This document shows positions 1 through 11,781 of a DNA stretch of 64,000 nt, piece after piece. The notes beneath the pieces were generated by a model, which worked only from the letters and a program-made list of their open reading frames with translations, had not been told where the DNA came from and made no database searches. This DNA is from Tetrastigma voinierianum. Lineage: Eukaryota > Streptophyta > Magnoliopsida > Vitales > Vitaceae. Location: NCBI GenBank assembly GCA_016808115.1, contig JAEQBH010001504.1:124001-188000 (forward strand). The letters run 5' to 3'. The position numbers were made by a program, and so were the translations under genes. The first letter of the stretch is position 1, and each line of letters opens with the position of its first letter.

Positions 1-1540
1 AAGATCGTGCCTGAGTGCTAGAGCTCATGCTACGATCCTACTAAGCAAGGATTGAGCGTCCTGTAGCAGGATGTAGAGATATCAGCCCATCAAGGATCGT
101 ACAAATAAGACGTGGTGACGAAGGCCGGGCTATCCAGATGGTAGCGTCTTCAGATAGGATGGGTCAGGGTTCCTTTTAGCCGACCGATTTGGGAAAGGAG
201 ATCCGCGAGTTCTATCAGCTTCTCGCTTTGTTGTAGTATCCAGTGGCATCAAGATGTACCGCGATCTCTACCGCCGCATTACTAAAGCTGATGAAGCTTA
301 ATATTGAGATTTTGTTCGACGGTGTCTCACGTGTCAGCAAGTAAAGATTGAGCATTAAAAGGCAAAGCAGGCTACTTTGCCATTGGCGAAGTGAGTGGAA
401 GGAGCACGCCATTTATGGACTTTGTGACCTACTTCACGGACACCGTGGGAGTGGGCAGGCTGATACGCAGATAGGATAGTGGGCCTACCACTAAGTCGTG
501 CACATTTTTTGGCAAGCATGGATGACCTTCACACCTGAGGAATTCTACCCGATCAGATATTCGAGAGATTGTCCCATTACATGGCGCACCTGCTTCCATA
601 AGATTTCCGGGACAGGTTCCTGTGTTTACTATGACACTTTTTGAAGAGTTTCCAAAAGGCCATGAGGATACAGTTGACAATGAGTACAACATTTCATCCT
701 CAGACAGATGGTTAGTCGGAGAGAACCATACAAATTTTAGAGGACATGTTGCGTGCATGTGTCCTGGATCTCAAGGGTAGTTGGGAGGAGCATTTACCTT
801 TAGTGGAATTCGCCTACAACAATAGTTATCGACGCGAGTGTTCAAATGAGTTCCTATGAGGCCTTATAGGAGGCGGTACGATCACTCGATCTATTAGATA
901 GAGGTGAGAGAACACTCCATCACTAGTCTGGATATGATTTGAGACAACTATGAGAAAGTGGATTTGATTTGTAAACGTCTTCTCATGGCTTAGAGCCAAC
1001 AGAAGAGCTATGTCGACAAACGACATTGACCTCTAGAGTTTGAGGTTGGTGATCACGTCTTCTTGAAGGTGATGCCTAAGAGAGGAGTGGTCAGATTCGG
1101 CAAGCAAGGGAAGCTAGCGCCGAGGTATATTAGGCCCTTCGAGATACTCGAGATGATGGGCATAATTTCATATCAAGCCGCGCTTACCATCGAGTTTGTA
1201 AGTGTCCATGAGGTAACACCACGCCCATGTTCTAGAAGTATACCCGCATCTAGCTCATGGTGGATCGGGGAGAGATTACTCGACAATCGATGGGACCTTC
1301 GAGGAGGGACTAGTGTGTATCATGATAGCCAAGACTGCATTTAATGCAAGACCGCGCTAGTAAAAGTGTTTCGCGACAACACCGAGGGATGAGGAGGGCA
1401 ACATGGGAACGCGACACGACAAGTGCCACCTATCCTTTCCTATTTGAGGACGAAGGTGCATGGTCTAATATTTGCATTAGAATATTTACATATGCATGTG
1501 TTTCAGGTGTTAGATGTGTGAATTTCGGGGACGAAATTCT
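1..1540 (+). pseudogene. pol: Chromovirus G1 pol 3' end: integrase and chromodomain relic
   Basis: Degenerate integrase of a Ty3/gypsy chromovirus, the enzyme that would join element cDNA to the host chromosome. Read across frames it shows FVRRCLTCQQVK near 310-350 (the CxxC half of the zinc-binding HHCC domain), MDFVTYF near 413-433, then HPQTDG and ILEDMLRACVLDLKG (about 690-780) and LVEFAYNNSY near 800-830. EVGDHVFLKVMPKRG (about 1,041-1,085) and RYIRPFEILE (1,122-1,151) lead into the C-terminal chromodomain, where RQHRGMRRATWERD and YPFLFEDEG can be read (1,372-1,461). Several frameshifts and stops make it dead. The rest of pol and gag lie left of the window. The same family recurs on the other strand at 51,073-55,729. 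Family call is sure; assignment to the Tekay/Del clade is inferred from the chromodomain wording. Confidence 0.88.
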
Positions 1541-1556
1541 GTTAAGGGGGAAAGAA
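1541..1556 (+). other. Polypurine tract of chromovirus G1
   Basis: GTTAAGGGGGAAAGAA directly precedes the LTR start TGTAAAACCC. It is the plus-strand primer site for reverse transcription. The same arrangement is seen for the relative at 53,299-53,316 (minus strand) and for G2 at 40,240-40,252. Confidence 0.85.
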
Positions 1557-2625
1557 TGTAAAACCCAGGAAAAATTCAATTTTTTTCAACAAGGGTAAAA
1601 CGGTAATTTCGGTTGAAAACCGGAAATTTTTATAGATCTCGGATGATGAAACAGACTTCACCGTTGAATTCATCTCGTGAAATCTAGTTAACCTGTCGAA
1701 TTTTGTCGGATTCTAAGACAATCGGAATTTCAAGTTTTTAGAGGCATCGGGGGTTGAGTGACACATGGCATGATCATGTGGATGCCATATGGCACCCCAA
1801 GGGAGTGATACATGGCAAAAGCCATGTGGTGCACTTAGAATAAATGGCTCACATTGAGCCATGTGTTACATGATGGCATAAAAGGGAAAAATAAAATAAA
1901 GAAAATGAGGAAGAAAAACATGGTGATGACAAGTGGCTAAGGAGGAAAGTGAGGGGAAGTTTCCCCCACTTGATCCATATGGGTAGGAGAAGCTAGAAGG
2001 AGGAGAAATGAGAAAATGAAGGAAAGAGAGGAGAAAAAGAAAGAAGAGAGAAAATGAGAGAAATAAGAGAAAAAAAGAAATGAGAAAATGAGATGGGAAC
2101 AAACATAAGAGTGGAATTCGGTGGGATAAGGAAGAAAAGGGGAAGGAAAGAGAGGAGCTGGCCGGAGGAGAAAGAATCAAATTGAGAGAGAGAAAGGGGA
2201 GAGAGAAATAAAAAGGGGGATTTTCCCGGCTTTTCGATTGTCGAAAATCGACGGTCCAAGAAGAAAAGTTGATCCACGCATCGTGGGCTACGCATGGTTA
2301 CCAAAATCTTGGAGTTTCGTCAAACTCCGCGAGGTAAGAAATTTTCCTACTTGGATTATTTTCCAGCCTAAAGACCATTTAATGGCATGAGTGTTCTTTG
2401 GGGCCGTAACTGGCCACGCGATTTAGTCCCAAGATTTTAGGACTGAATATTGGAAATTTTTGGGACTGGTTCCTGACAGTCTCAGACTGGGTTGAGGTTT
2501 GGTTTTAATCCCGGGATTGATGTCTTCGGGTTTTATTGAGTTTTTTAGTATCACAGTAATTTGTTGATGAATAGAACCAAAAATGGTTTATGGTTATGAG
2601 GGGACCGAGAAGTGCCCTATTTTAT
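1557..2625 (+). repeat. 3' LTR of chromovirus G1, first part
   Basis: Starts TGTAAAACCC right after the polypurine tract. It aligns along its length with the reverse complement of the LTRs at 51,073-53,298 and 53,424-55,729, for example the pieces around 'agatctcggatga', 'catttaatggcatg' and 'atcacagtaatttgttgatga'. It stops where the LINE begins and resumes at 45,259. An A/G-rich stretch at about 1,885-2,220 (many GAGAAA words) gives long but meaningless reading frames on the opposite strand. Confidence 0.9.
2607..2625. repeat. Target-site duplication of the LINE, left copy
   Basis: GAGAAGTGCCCTATTTTAT here matches GAGAGGTGCCATGTTTTATA at 45,259-45,278 with a few differences. An uninterrupted version of the same LTR site is present on the minus strand near 52,335-52,355, which shows that the intervening 42.6 kb is an insertion. 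Confidence 0.85.
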
Positions 2626-2640
2626 TTTTTATTTTTTTTA
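2626..2640 (-). other. A-rich 3' tail of the LINE
   Basis: On the plus strand this is TTTTTATTTTTTTTA, that is, an A-rich tail in the LINE direction. It lies exactly between the left target duplication and the 3' UTR, as expected from target-primed reverse transcription. The 3' UTR (2,641-2,781) contains no recognised coding sequence. Confidence 0.8.
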
Positions 2641-2781
2641 TCAGTAAAAAGCAAGTATTATATAAGGGAAATTTCCTAGGAATTGAGGAGCGTGGACAAA
2701 GGGAGACAAAACAAAACAAACGAAGCAAAAACCCTAAACCTACCTACACTGACCATGAAATCTAAAACAGAGTTTGTATTA

Positions 2782-3688
2782 TCATTGCTTCTCTGAGTGC
2801 TTAAGTCCACAAATTAGAGACAAAGTTAATTTTAATCCTTTGAAATGGAAAGTGACCTCGTTCTCGACGCCAACACATTTCTAACATGCAAGGGAGTCCA
2901 GAAAGCAGGACACAGAGAATTTGTTGTCCACATTTTTTTCCGCTTCTTTCCCACGACGACTCCTTTCCAAGATAAAATGGTGTGAAGGACCGAATATGGG
3001 AACACCTAACTAATCCAAACAATTGACAGAAACAAGTCCCACAACATTTTAACACTTTTCCAATGAATCAGTAAGTGGTCTATGGTCTCCTCGTCATCCT
3101 CACATAGAAAGCATCTGTTTACGAAAGCCATTCCTCGGTGTTTGAGATTATCCAAAGTGAGCACTTTGCCCCATGTAGCTTCCCAAGTAAAGATTCCAAT
3201 TTTTGGAGGTACGACTAGATTCCAAATCAAACGATAGGGAAAATCAAAGGCGGGGGAGATATCATAACCGTTATACATGACCTTTACCGAGAATCTTTTT
3301 GCCTTAACTTCCTTCAATAAAAGCTAATCTTTGCCCATTGGATGAAAATTTTGATCGTGGAGAGTTTGTAGGAATCTTACCATCTCTTCAATTTCCCAGT
3401 CGTTGAGAGATCTTAAGAAGGTAGGGGACCAGCATCCAGCCCCTTCGCCACTATCCCAAATGTCCGCAACCATGGCCTCTTTATTGACGGAAAATTAAAG
3501 GGAGGGATACCCTAGCACCTGACGCCTCATCTCACTGCCAAACATCTTTCAGTTGAGTCCTTCTTCCATCCCTTAAGGTAATGCAATTTTGGAAAAAAAG
3601 CCAGGCCATATACGATCTCCTTCCATAAGCTAGTCCCATAGGCGCCTTTGAGATCACGGGTATGCAGCCACCAAAGACTTGCCATTCT
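2782..3688 (-). pseudogene. LINE ORF2 C-terminus with zf-RVT domain
   Basis: Last part of the LINE polyprotein, running from solo LTR1 down to a TGA at 2,782-2,784. Near the top it reads GAYGTSLWKEIVYG, wording typical of plant L1 tails. The zf-RVT domain lies at about 3,000-3,250: LIWNLVVPPKIGIFTWEA, LTLDNLKHRGM and CFLCEDDEETIDHLL, with the CxxC and H-x-L motif kept. zf-RVT is a zinc-binding module that follows reverse transcriptase in plant LINEs. The end reads LICGLKHSEKQ before the stop. Frameshifts between the domains show it is not functional. It joins upstream to 7,773-8,694. Confidence 0.88.
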
Positions 3689-4635
3689 TGTAACACCCGA
3701 AATGTACCTAGTAGTTTTGACATATTTAGGGTATTTTGTAGCGAGGTGAATGTTTGAAATGAATTAAATGCGAAAACATAGGCTTGAGAGACCGAAAATT
3801 TTAAAGACACAAGGACAAACCTGTAAATTGTCAAAAGGGACTTAAAAGTCATAAGTTAACAAGAATTGAGGCCAAAGTATAATCAATAGGGTAGTGTAAT
3901 TCCTAGAAGATTAGAGGCAGAAATACAATAAGGAAATTGAAATACAAATGGCCAAGAGGTTGGAGGCCAAAAGCAAATGAAAAATTAACCCAAAATGGGT
4001 TTTGATAGCCAAACAAGGCCTAAGGGATATTTTTGATTTAAGACCAAAATTTGAGGTCTCATGTTTGGAGAGGAACAAGCGGTATGGAGAGAATGGGAGA
4101 AGAAGAAAAGAGGAAGAGGAAGAAAGAAGAAGAGAAGCCAAACAAGCAAGGTATGGACAGCTGGATTTTGTATGAAACTAACCTTGATCATGGAATTGAA
4201 TGGATCCTATGGAACTTTAAGGCTGTATGATTAATGGCTTTGTCTCGAATCCTAGGGTTTTGATTGGATTGTATCTTAACCTTAGATTTCTTGAGAGTGG
4301 GTTGGTAAAACCCACAGGAACAAGATAAATGAGAATCCCCCTATTTGGTTGAATTCATGGTTAAATTGTATGTAATGGGGTTAGGGTTTAGAAAAAACTC
4401 TAACAATTCTCTGTGTTTGGATCATGTATGGGTTGCTTGACCCACGTATTAGAATGGTTTGGGAGGAAATTCATGGAAAGTTTTGAAGATACACATGTAA
4501 TGAAAGAGGAATTGGAGTAGAAAAGGATTACAGAAATATGGAATGGTTTTGATGTGTGTTTGAAGTATAGAGTTGATTAAGGGTGCAGTATGGAAAAATG
4601 TGAAAAACACACATTACATTGCATTTAGGAGACAA

Positions 4636-4668
4636 TGTACCGGTACATGTTAGACGTGTACCGGTACA
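4636..4668. repeat. Two TGTACCGGTACA palindromes
   Basis: Perfect 12-bp palindromes at 4,636-4,647 and 4,657-4,668 inside solo LTR1, spaced 21 bp apart start to start. A third perfect copy lies at 34,222-34,233 in solo LTR3, with a one-base-shortened copy near 34,269. Recurrence in two LTRs suggests a family feature, possibly a regulatory site; function unknown. Confidence 0.7.
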
Positions 4669-5389
4669 CCTGTTCTGCTTTCCCAATTTCGACCAGTTTT
4701 CGTATTTTGGCCATAACTTGCTCATTACTTATCCGATTTGAGTGATTCAAGTGGCCAATTAAAATAGACTTCAAGGAGAATCAAACATAAATAAATAGGA
4801 ATAGTCAAATTCTGACTCTAAGTGGCCCAAAAATTCACTCAAAGTGGGGCTATGTGCAAGCCAATTCCTGCATCAGATTTGATCATAGAGTAGTTCGAAT
4901 TGTTTTGAACGTAACTTGAGTTCCGATGCTTCGATTTGGGTGATTCAAATTGGAGATGAACCCTTAGCACCTTAGATTTAAAGGAGTACAAAGAGCCAGT
5001 GTCAAATATGGAGACAAGGCACTGGAAAATGAATATTACAAACCGTCCCTCGGGTAAAATCGGTAAACCGACTAGTTGTCATGAAAATGCCATAACTTGA
5101 GTTTGGATGATCCAATTGGAATGATTCCAATTTCTAAGTGAAATAAATTCATAGAGGGATAAGAAAACTTGAATGATGTGTGGATAGGCATCATACCGTA
5201 CAAGTATCCGAAATGCCATATGGAATAGGCATGAAACCTGAATTTGAGATGAAACCTGAAAACGAACTGAAATCTGAACATGAACATGAACATGAAAAGA
5301 AAAATGTCATGAACACAGAATGTGATAAAGATGGCTTATAAGTTCTGAAAGATATATGATCATATGACTACCTAGGACCAAAGAATGAA

Positions 5390-5595
5390 TGAGTGGACGT
5401 CCTGATTGGTGCTTCGGCACTCCTGATTAGTGCTTCGGCACTCCTGATTGGTGCTTCGGCACTCTTGTTGGTGCTACGACACTCATGTTGCGTGGGCAAC
5501 CACGTTTTGATCGGTGCTTTGGCACTCCTGCTGGTGCTCTGGCACTCATTTGCGCGTGGCGAGCATGTCTGTGCGGTGCTCACGACACCCCGATC
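5390..5595. repeat. 21-bp minisatellite with hairpin units GTGC-TTCG-GCAC
   Basis: Tandem units of about 21 bp ('ggtgcttcggcactcctgat'). Perfect GTGCTTCGGCAC occurs at 5,409-5,420, 5,430-5,441 and 5,451-5,462. Diverged units follow at 5,471-5,482, 5,514-5,525 and 5,534-5,545. Each unit can form a four-base stem, and in the first three the loop is the stable C(UUCG)G tetraloop if transcribed. It lies in the middle of solo LTR1. The array gives reading frames on both strands that are not genes. Confidence 0.8.
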
Positions 5596-5699
5596 TTGTA
5601 TTACCTTGGTACTTATTGTATTACGTCTACTCATTTCTTATGATTGGTCACAAGTGATCGAGACGGACATATAATAAGACACTAAATAAAGAATAAGAG

Positions 5700-7290
5700 T
5701 AAAAATCTGGAATGTACCTGCAGCTATCGTACCGTGGTACCTACGGGTACTCACGAATGCGATTAATCTACGTAGTACTACGGGTACTCTGTACAGATAA
5801 TATAAGTATAAGTCCTGTAGTACCTATGGGTACATCTGTATAATGAATCTGTGTAGTACCTCACAGTACTTTTGGTATACTAAGATAACAACTCCACAGG
5901 GAGTCCGAATGATAATAAGCACATTATAACTATAAGTGCGAATAGAGGAATAAACTCAGTAACTCTAAGGAGTCAGGAATGAACATACGTCGATATAAGT
6001 ATAAAGTTACGCATAAGAAACTGTTGTAACTCCTACGGGAGATCCAGAATAAGTATAAAGTCCATTAGTACCTCACGAACTCCGTATCGATAAAACAAGT
6101 ATAAGTCTAGTAGTACCTAAGGGTACTCTTTGTATCGAAGTAAAATAAGTATAAGTTCTTTTGCTAGTACCACGAATGCTCTCAAATGTGATAAAATAAG
6201 TATATGTATCTGTTATGATCTGTACCTGCTATGGACTAATGTCCATACCTGATATGTATCTGTATACGTCTGATCTGACCCTGTATGTGATACGATTATG
6301 ATTAGTTTCCGATATTGTACCCTCACAGTACCTTCTTATGAGGATAAGATCCAGTAAGATAAGTATATGTTCAGTAAGACAAGTATAAGTTCAGTAAGAC
6401 CCGAGGTTAATAGCCGTAGAATATATGAGTATAAGATCTGATACGATTATAAGTTTTGTAGTACTTACGGGTACTTCCGTATAAGGGGATAAGTTCATAA
6501 TACCAGTATACATTCGTAATATCCTGCAGTACCTCGTACTTTTATATCGGGAATAAGCTAAGTGTAAGATCCAAGTACAAGAATAAGATCAGAATTACAA
6601 GAATAAGTTCGATAATACAAGTATAAGTTCAAGTAAGACGGGATTTACTTCGTAGAACAAGTATAAGATCTGATACCAGTATAAATTTTAGTACTTATGG
6701 GTACTTCGATATAAGGAAGTAAATTTACATAATGCAATTATACGTTAAAGTAATATCTCGAAGTGGCTTGCCTACGGTGCCTCGAATAAGTGTAAACTCC
6801 GTAGGATAAGTATAGAAGTTACGTAGCTCCTACGGAGATCTGAGATAGATATAAATACCAATGCATTGATTAAGTGCATACTGTATAAGCGTAAGTTCAC
6901 GTAACTCATGGGAGATCGAAATGAAGTATAAAGTCGGGGCAGTATCGATTATAAGTTACGTGTGTATGTCATTTTAGGAGACCTAAATAAGTATATATCG
7001 GATACAAACCATAGGAGTATAAATATATATATATCACGGGAGATAAGTATCGAGTATGTGAAGTTCAAGTATATGTCCTTTGGGAGATGCGAATATGTAT
7101 AAGATCTGAATAAGAATAAATCTAGCATAAGTATAAGATCAAGTTGCTATAAGTATAAGACCGGATAAGAATAAGTCTTTGAGTATAAGATCCAAATAAG
7201 GATAAGTACGCCATAAGTAGTAATTCTGGTAAGTATAAGATTGTTAGAAGTATAAGTTCGATCTGGTAGATGAAGTCTGAATAAGCTTAA
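5700..7290. repeat. Degenerate ATAAGTATAAG array in solo LTR 1
   Basis: About 1.6 kb built from loose repeats of short words such as 'aagtataagt', 'ataagatc' and 'gtagtacctacgggtact'. Unit length and order drift, so it is an old minisatellite-like region and not a clean tandem array. No coding potential. It accounts for much of the unusual length of this LTR. Confidence 0.75.
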
Positions 7291-7772
7291 TTTTATTTTA
7301 AGAAGAACATTTATGTGTGTAAATATGTGATATGAACTCCCGAAGATTTTGATATCTTGTTACGTATACATTATTTGTGTTTCTATACCAAATGTTTCCC
7401 ACTAGCGTAAGCTTAGCGGGTTTTAATCCGTGTAAAATTACGGGAGAAGGCGTTTGAAGACATCCGTCTGGTAGGCGACACAGCACATGAGGTTATTCAG
7501 TATGGGTTCCGTGCTGCGAGTTGTAAATGTAAAAAGTATAGTTTTGTATTTGTAAATGGGACTCGGTAAATGAGTATAGATTTTGATGGACACCACTCCG
7601 GTGGTAGTTCTTTTAATATGTAAATGATATTTTAATTCTGTTATATGATGTGGGCCATATCCACAGGTATCGGTTCGGCTTTTAAAAAAAAAAATCGGTG
7701 AAGTCCGGTCTTGAGTCTCGCCGAACTCGGTTAGGATCATAATTAGGTCGGACCCGAGAATCGAGTGTAACA

Positions 7773-8694
7773 TTTATAGCAAATAACCTTCCTCCAAAGT
7801 GAGTTCCTGTCGTTGGCTAACCGCTAACTCTATTTTCTAAGCGAAGCCTTATTCATCTTAGAGAAGCTTTTAATCCCGATGCCACCTTTACTCTTATCTG
7901 TGCACACAGTGGCCCATCTCACCAAAGAAATTTTCTTATCAAGGTCGCTCCCTCCCCAGAGAAATTGTCTTTAGATCCTTTCCAATATGGCACACACTTT
8001 CTGAGGCATTCGAAAGAGAGAAAGGTAGTAAATTGGAAGGCTGAATGAGTTAGAATGACGTAGTAGCCCTCCCTTAGATATATACTGTATCTTCCAAGAA
8101 GCTAACCTCTTTCGGAATCTCTCTTCGATTGAGTCCCACACTCCTAGAGCCTTATGCTTGGCACCTAGGGAAAGGCCCGGGTAGGACGTAGGGAAGAATC
8201 CAACTTTACCCATGTGAAGCAGCTCCTCCGTTATCCACGGGACCAATTGGGATGATTTCGCTCTTGTTTAAGTTAATTTTCAAGCCCGATAACGCTTCAA
8301 ACCACATCAAAATCTAGGTTAGATACTTTAACTAATCTTTGTTAGCCTTGCAAAAAAGAAGCGTGTCATCAACGTAGAGGAGGTGAGAAATAACTAGATC
8401 CTCACCTCTCCCGTCTGTGATCTACTACCCCGAGAAGAGATAATTTCGCTGTCGCATAGTTTTATGAAACGATTGAGAGCTTCCATTCCGATTACGAAGA
8501 GATAGGGAGAAAGGGGATCATACATCTACGACCCCTTAAACTTGGAAGAAAGCGATTTTGAGGATCCCAGTTGATGAGAACCGAAAAGGAAGCTATGGAA
8601 ATGCACCATTTTATCCAGCTCAACCACCGGCTAATGAATCCATCACTTCCCATGACACAGTATGAACTCCCAAGCGATACTATAAATAGCTTTT
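7773..8694 (-). pseudogene. LINE ORF2 reverse transcriptase, C-terminal half
   Basis: Minus-strand reverse transcriptase continuing from 11,782. It starts right at the solo LTR2 junction with AIYSIAWEFIL-type wording, then FISRWLSWIKWCIS, DPLSPYLFVIGMEAL (about 8,475-8,520) and the catalytic box YVDDTLLFC with both aspartates kept (codons at 8,365-8,370). Below this come GLKINLNKSEIIPIG (about 8,245-8,290), the thumb/connection region ERFRKRLASWK (about 8,095-8,130) and KISLVRWATVC, GGIGIKSF (about 7,845-7,930). Multiple frameshifts. It ends where solo LTR1 cuts the gene and continues at 3,688. Confidence 0.9.
8690..8694. repeat. Target duplication CTTTT of solo LTR 2, left copy
   Basis: CTTTT here is repeated exactly at 11,782-11,786, immediately after the LTR ends. 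Five base pairs is the standard size for gypsy integrases. Confidence 0.85.
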
Positions 8695-11600
8695 TGTAAT
8701 GCCCCAAATACCCTAAATTTTTAATAATTTTATTATATATTTCGGTATAAATTGAGCCAAACTTTGGTATTTTCAAGGGAATTGTTAAATGAATATTGCA
8801 TAAATAATTATATGGCTAAGAGCCAAATGCAAATATAATATACTAAATGAGAATTGATTACACCCGGAAATTTACCCAAGTGAAACATGGCAAATTTGGA
8901 AATGTGAAAAATGAGGACCCAAGGGTCAATTGTAAACAAGTTTATATGTCTAAGTGTAAATATGGGGATTTAAGTGCAAATAGGAATAAGTGTGAGCTAT
9001 ATTGCCATTTGGGAGAACTTAACCCAAAAATGCATTTTGTAGCCAAACAAGGCCTTGAGGAAATGAGATATTTAAAAACCAAATAGTAGAAAAATGGGAA
9101 ATGAGAATAGGGTGGAAGGCCAAACATGGCCTTACACTTAAATGAGTTTAAAAGACCAAAAGTGGTATTTGGGAGCTCATTCTTGAGCAATCACGTTTTT
9201 GAGAGGGGGAGTGAGAAAAGAAGAGCTAGGGTTGAGGAATATCTAGATTTTGGTGGGAGATCATCCCCATTTTTTGTCTCTAAGTGATCAAAGAGGAAGA
9301 AGGAGCCCAAAGCATAGAGGTTCAAAGATTTGAGAGTAAGAAATAAACCCAAACCCTTTGTTCTTGTGTTTAAGTTGGGGAAAACCCCAAATGTAGATAA
9401 AAAGAGTTTGTTTTGGTTGTAAATGATTTTTTGGATTGTGTTGAAGTTGTTTTGTATTATTGGTTGGGATTGGTTTGAATTGGTTTTGTATAGTGTTTGT
9501 AAAAAGGGAAAATGTTGAGTTTTCAAGAAATCTTGTCAAAATTTTTGTAAAAACCCCTGTTCTTGTTTGGCTATAGATTAAGTTATAGTCATCCAAATAG
9601 AAGTGATTCAATTAGTAAGAAACATAGGAATAGGGATACAAATTTATAGAAGAGACTAGGAGAAGTTGTATCTCTAAAACAATGCAGGCTTAAAGGTGAG
9701 CTTGGGTAGCTCATTTGGTTGTCTTCTGTTTGGATATTGTTATAGTGTTTTGGCCACAGTTGAGTTTCACTCATCCCAGGGTGGAAGTGATTCAAAATTA
9801 TGGGTAAAATATACTTATAGGGGAATAATTTACTTGAAGGAAGTGTAAGCAGAATTGTTACCCTAAAGATATAAATTTTTCAAAGTGGAGCTATGTGTAA
9901 ACGATCAGGATGCCTTTGCAGTGGAGTAGTATGGATGTAAAATGGAATAACTTGATTTATATTGATCCAAATTGGATGATTCAAATTGGATAATAAACCT
10001 TAGAACCATAGCCTCAAATGAGTAGAAGGTACAATTACCAATTTATGGAGTTAAGACCCCTGAAATTGAGAAACATAGTAGGTAACCGAGTGAGTTGGGC
10101 ATAACGACCAGTTTGGCATAAAGATGCCATAACTTGTGTTTGGGTGATTCAAATGAGATGATTCAAATTCCTACTAACAATAGACTCACAGAGCTATAAT
10201 TTTTGTGAGGGATGTATGAGCAAAATATGGCTCAATTGTCCCCATAAAATTTGGCAAGTGAGGTGTATTGGGTAGACATCAACCCCAACAAAATCCTAGA
10301 GATACCCATGATAGTTTTTCTTTATTCTTTGATTTTGAAATATGTGTGATGGATTAGGGGTTAACGAGGAGGAAAGCCCGATTTGAGGTCGAGATTCCAA
10401 GGACAGGAATTAAAGGACGACAATCTTTTTGGTTTGTTCTAAGTCTCTTTTTCCTATTTCAAGTATTGGTTTGTTCTCCGCCAACTTTCTAACCCTCATT
10501 TCAAGCATTGTTTGTGAAATGTTTATTCCTTAAACTACATATTGATTTGAACTGATTGGTTGTGAAAGTTTGTCAAATATTTGCATGTATGCATTATTTG
10601 AACTATAAATGAAAACGATATGTTTGTTCTATCTACTCCTATTCTTGTTTCAAGATTTGAAATGTTTGTTCTAAATGTTTTAGAAAAGCATATCGGTTTG
10701 TTTTAATTTATTTGAGACAGTTGATTTGCATATAAAAATTTCATGATTATTGAAAATGAATGGTTTGTACAAACATACATACTATACCGTATTTTGCTAT
10801 GAGTGATTTGAAAGCCCTTAATAGAATGATTAGCAGTTAACTCACGCCAAGGATAGATTGGTATGCAGTGAGATTAGTGCGATCTTTATGACGAATGTAT
10901 TGATGTGTCAGCTCAATCCATAGCCAATGAGCCCGATGTCGGTAGTGTTCAATTGATTTTTAATAGCCAATCGGCAGGCCAGTGGGGCTAGTCTTTGTGT
11001 TATAAAACAAATGTTTTTATATCGGCCCTCTGACTGAGTGGGAGCCAGTGCGTTCCGATATCCTATCTTGAAAACATGGGGTTAAATTCGTTAAGGCGAA
11101 CTGAAATGGCTTTGAGATTTTGACATATTGGAATTGAAATGCATGATTGCAAGTGAAATAATTAAGTATGAAGTGCATGATTTGTGATTTGAATGATTTA
11201 TTGCATAGAGAAAGTGCATATTTGGAATGATCGATGAGCAAGTAAATGGATGTATCATGACATAAATATATGTATTGTATTTGCATGGATCATTCAAAAG
11301 ATTCAAAAAGCATTGTTTAGAAAAAATTTGCATGATTTGACTTAGTGAAATGGAAGAAGGCATAGAACCACTAAGCATGAAAATGCTTATCGTATTGTTT
11401 TACCAATGCGCAGGTATCGAGTGATATATAGTGATCGAAAGCGGATCCAAGATCGAGGAGCGTCGAGTCATAAAGAAGGAATTGCGGAGTATGCTCCGAC
11501 TTATGCATTCCTGTCATGTTTGTTTTTTAACTTTGATATTTTGTAAAAACATTTTGAACTCTGAATATCTATTTTGTAAATCATTTTGAAAAGGCATAGA

Positions 11601-11781
11601 ATGCCTTCATTGTAAATGCATTTTGTTAAATGTAAATGTTTATGGGCTTGCCCTAATTAAAAATCGCTTTAAAGATTTGAGAATGAAATGTATTTGATAA
11701 ACGGTTGGTTAATGGCGGTCGGGTGTCCCGGGGTTTCGGTTGGACCGCCAACCGGTCGGCCGGGCTCGGAGGATCGCCACA
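8695..11781 (+). mobile_element. Solo LTR 2 (3.1 kb) in the LINE
   Basis: TGTAATGCCC...GATCGCCACA, flanked by exact CTTTT duplications. It interrupts the LINE reverse transcriptase between DIEK (right) and A(Y)xSIAWEF (left), so the empty site can be read through. No internal gag/pol, hence a solo LTR. It shares phrases with solo LTR1, for example 'ataacttg' followed by 'ggatgattcaaatt', which points to related families. Reading frames inside it (for example on the minus strand near 9,000-9,800) are AT-rich and match no family. Confidence 0.88.

Larger units (their letters stand above)
3689..7772 (+). mobile_element. Solo LTR 1 (about 4.1 kb) in the LINE
   Basis: Starts TGTAACACCC and ends GAGTGTAACA, in a TG...CA frame. 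It interrupts LINE ORF2 between ...GGRLFAI-type wording at 7,773 upward and NGKSL-type wording at 3,688 downward. The flanking 5-mers ATTCT (3,684-3,688) and TTTAT (7,773-7,777) agree at three of five bases, so the target duplication is decayed. No gag or pol is present, so it is read as a solo LTR left by LTR-LTR recombination; a heavily decayed whole element is the alternative. It shares palindromes and a 'cataacttg...gattcaa' phrase with the LTRs at 8,695 and 33,407. Confidence 0.75.

Noticed and set aside
1866..2304. Two overlapping minus-strand frames of about 100 codons
   Set aside because: Low-complexity A/G-rich LTR sequence read backwards (serine, phenylalanine, leucine runs); no domain.
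3911..4191. Minus-strand frames with a hydrophobic stretch
   Set aside because: Inside solo LTR1, low complexity, no start context or family; by-product of LTR sequence.
9191..9611. Overlapping minus-strand frames of over 100 codons in solo LTR2
   Set aside because: Asparagine/phenylalanine-rich wording from AT-rich LTR sequence; no family and wholly inside the LTR bounded by CTTTT duplications.
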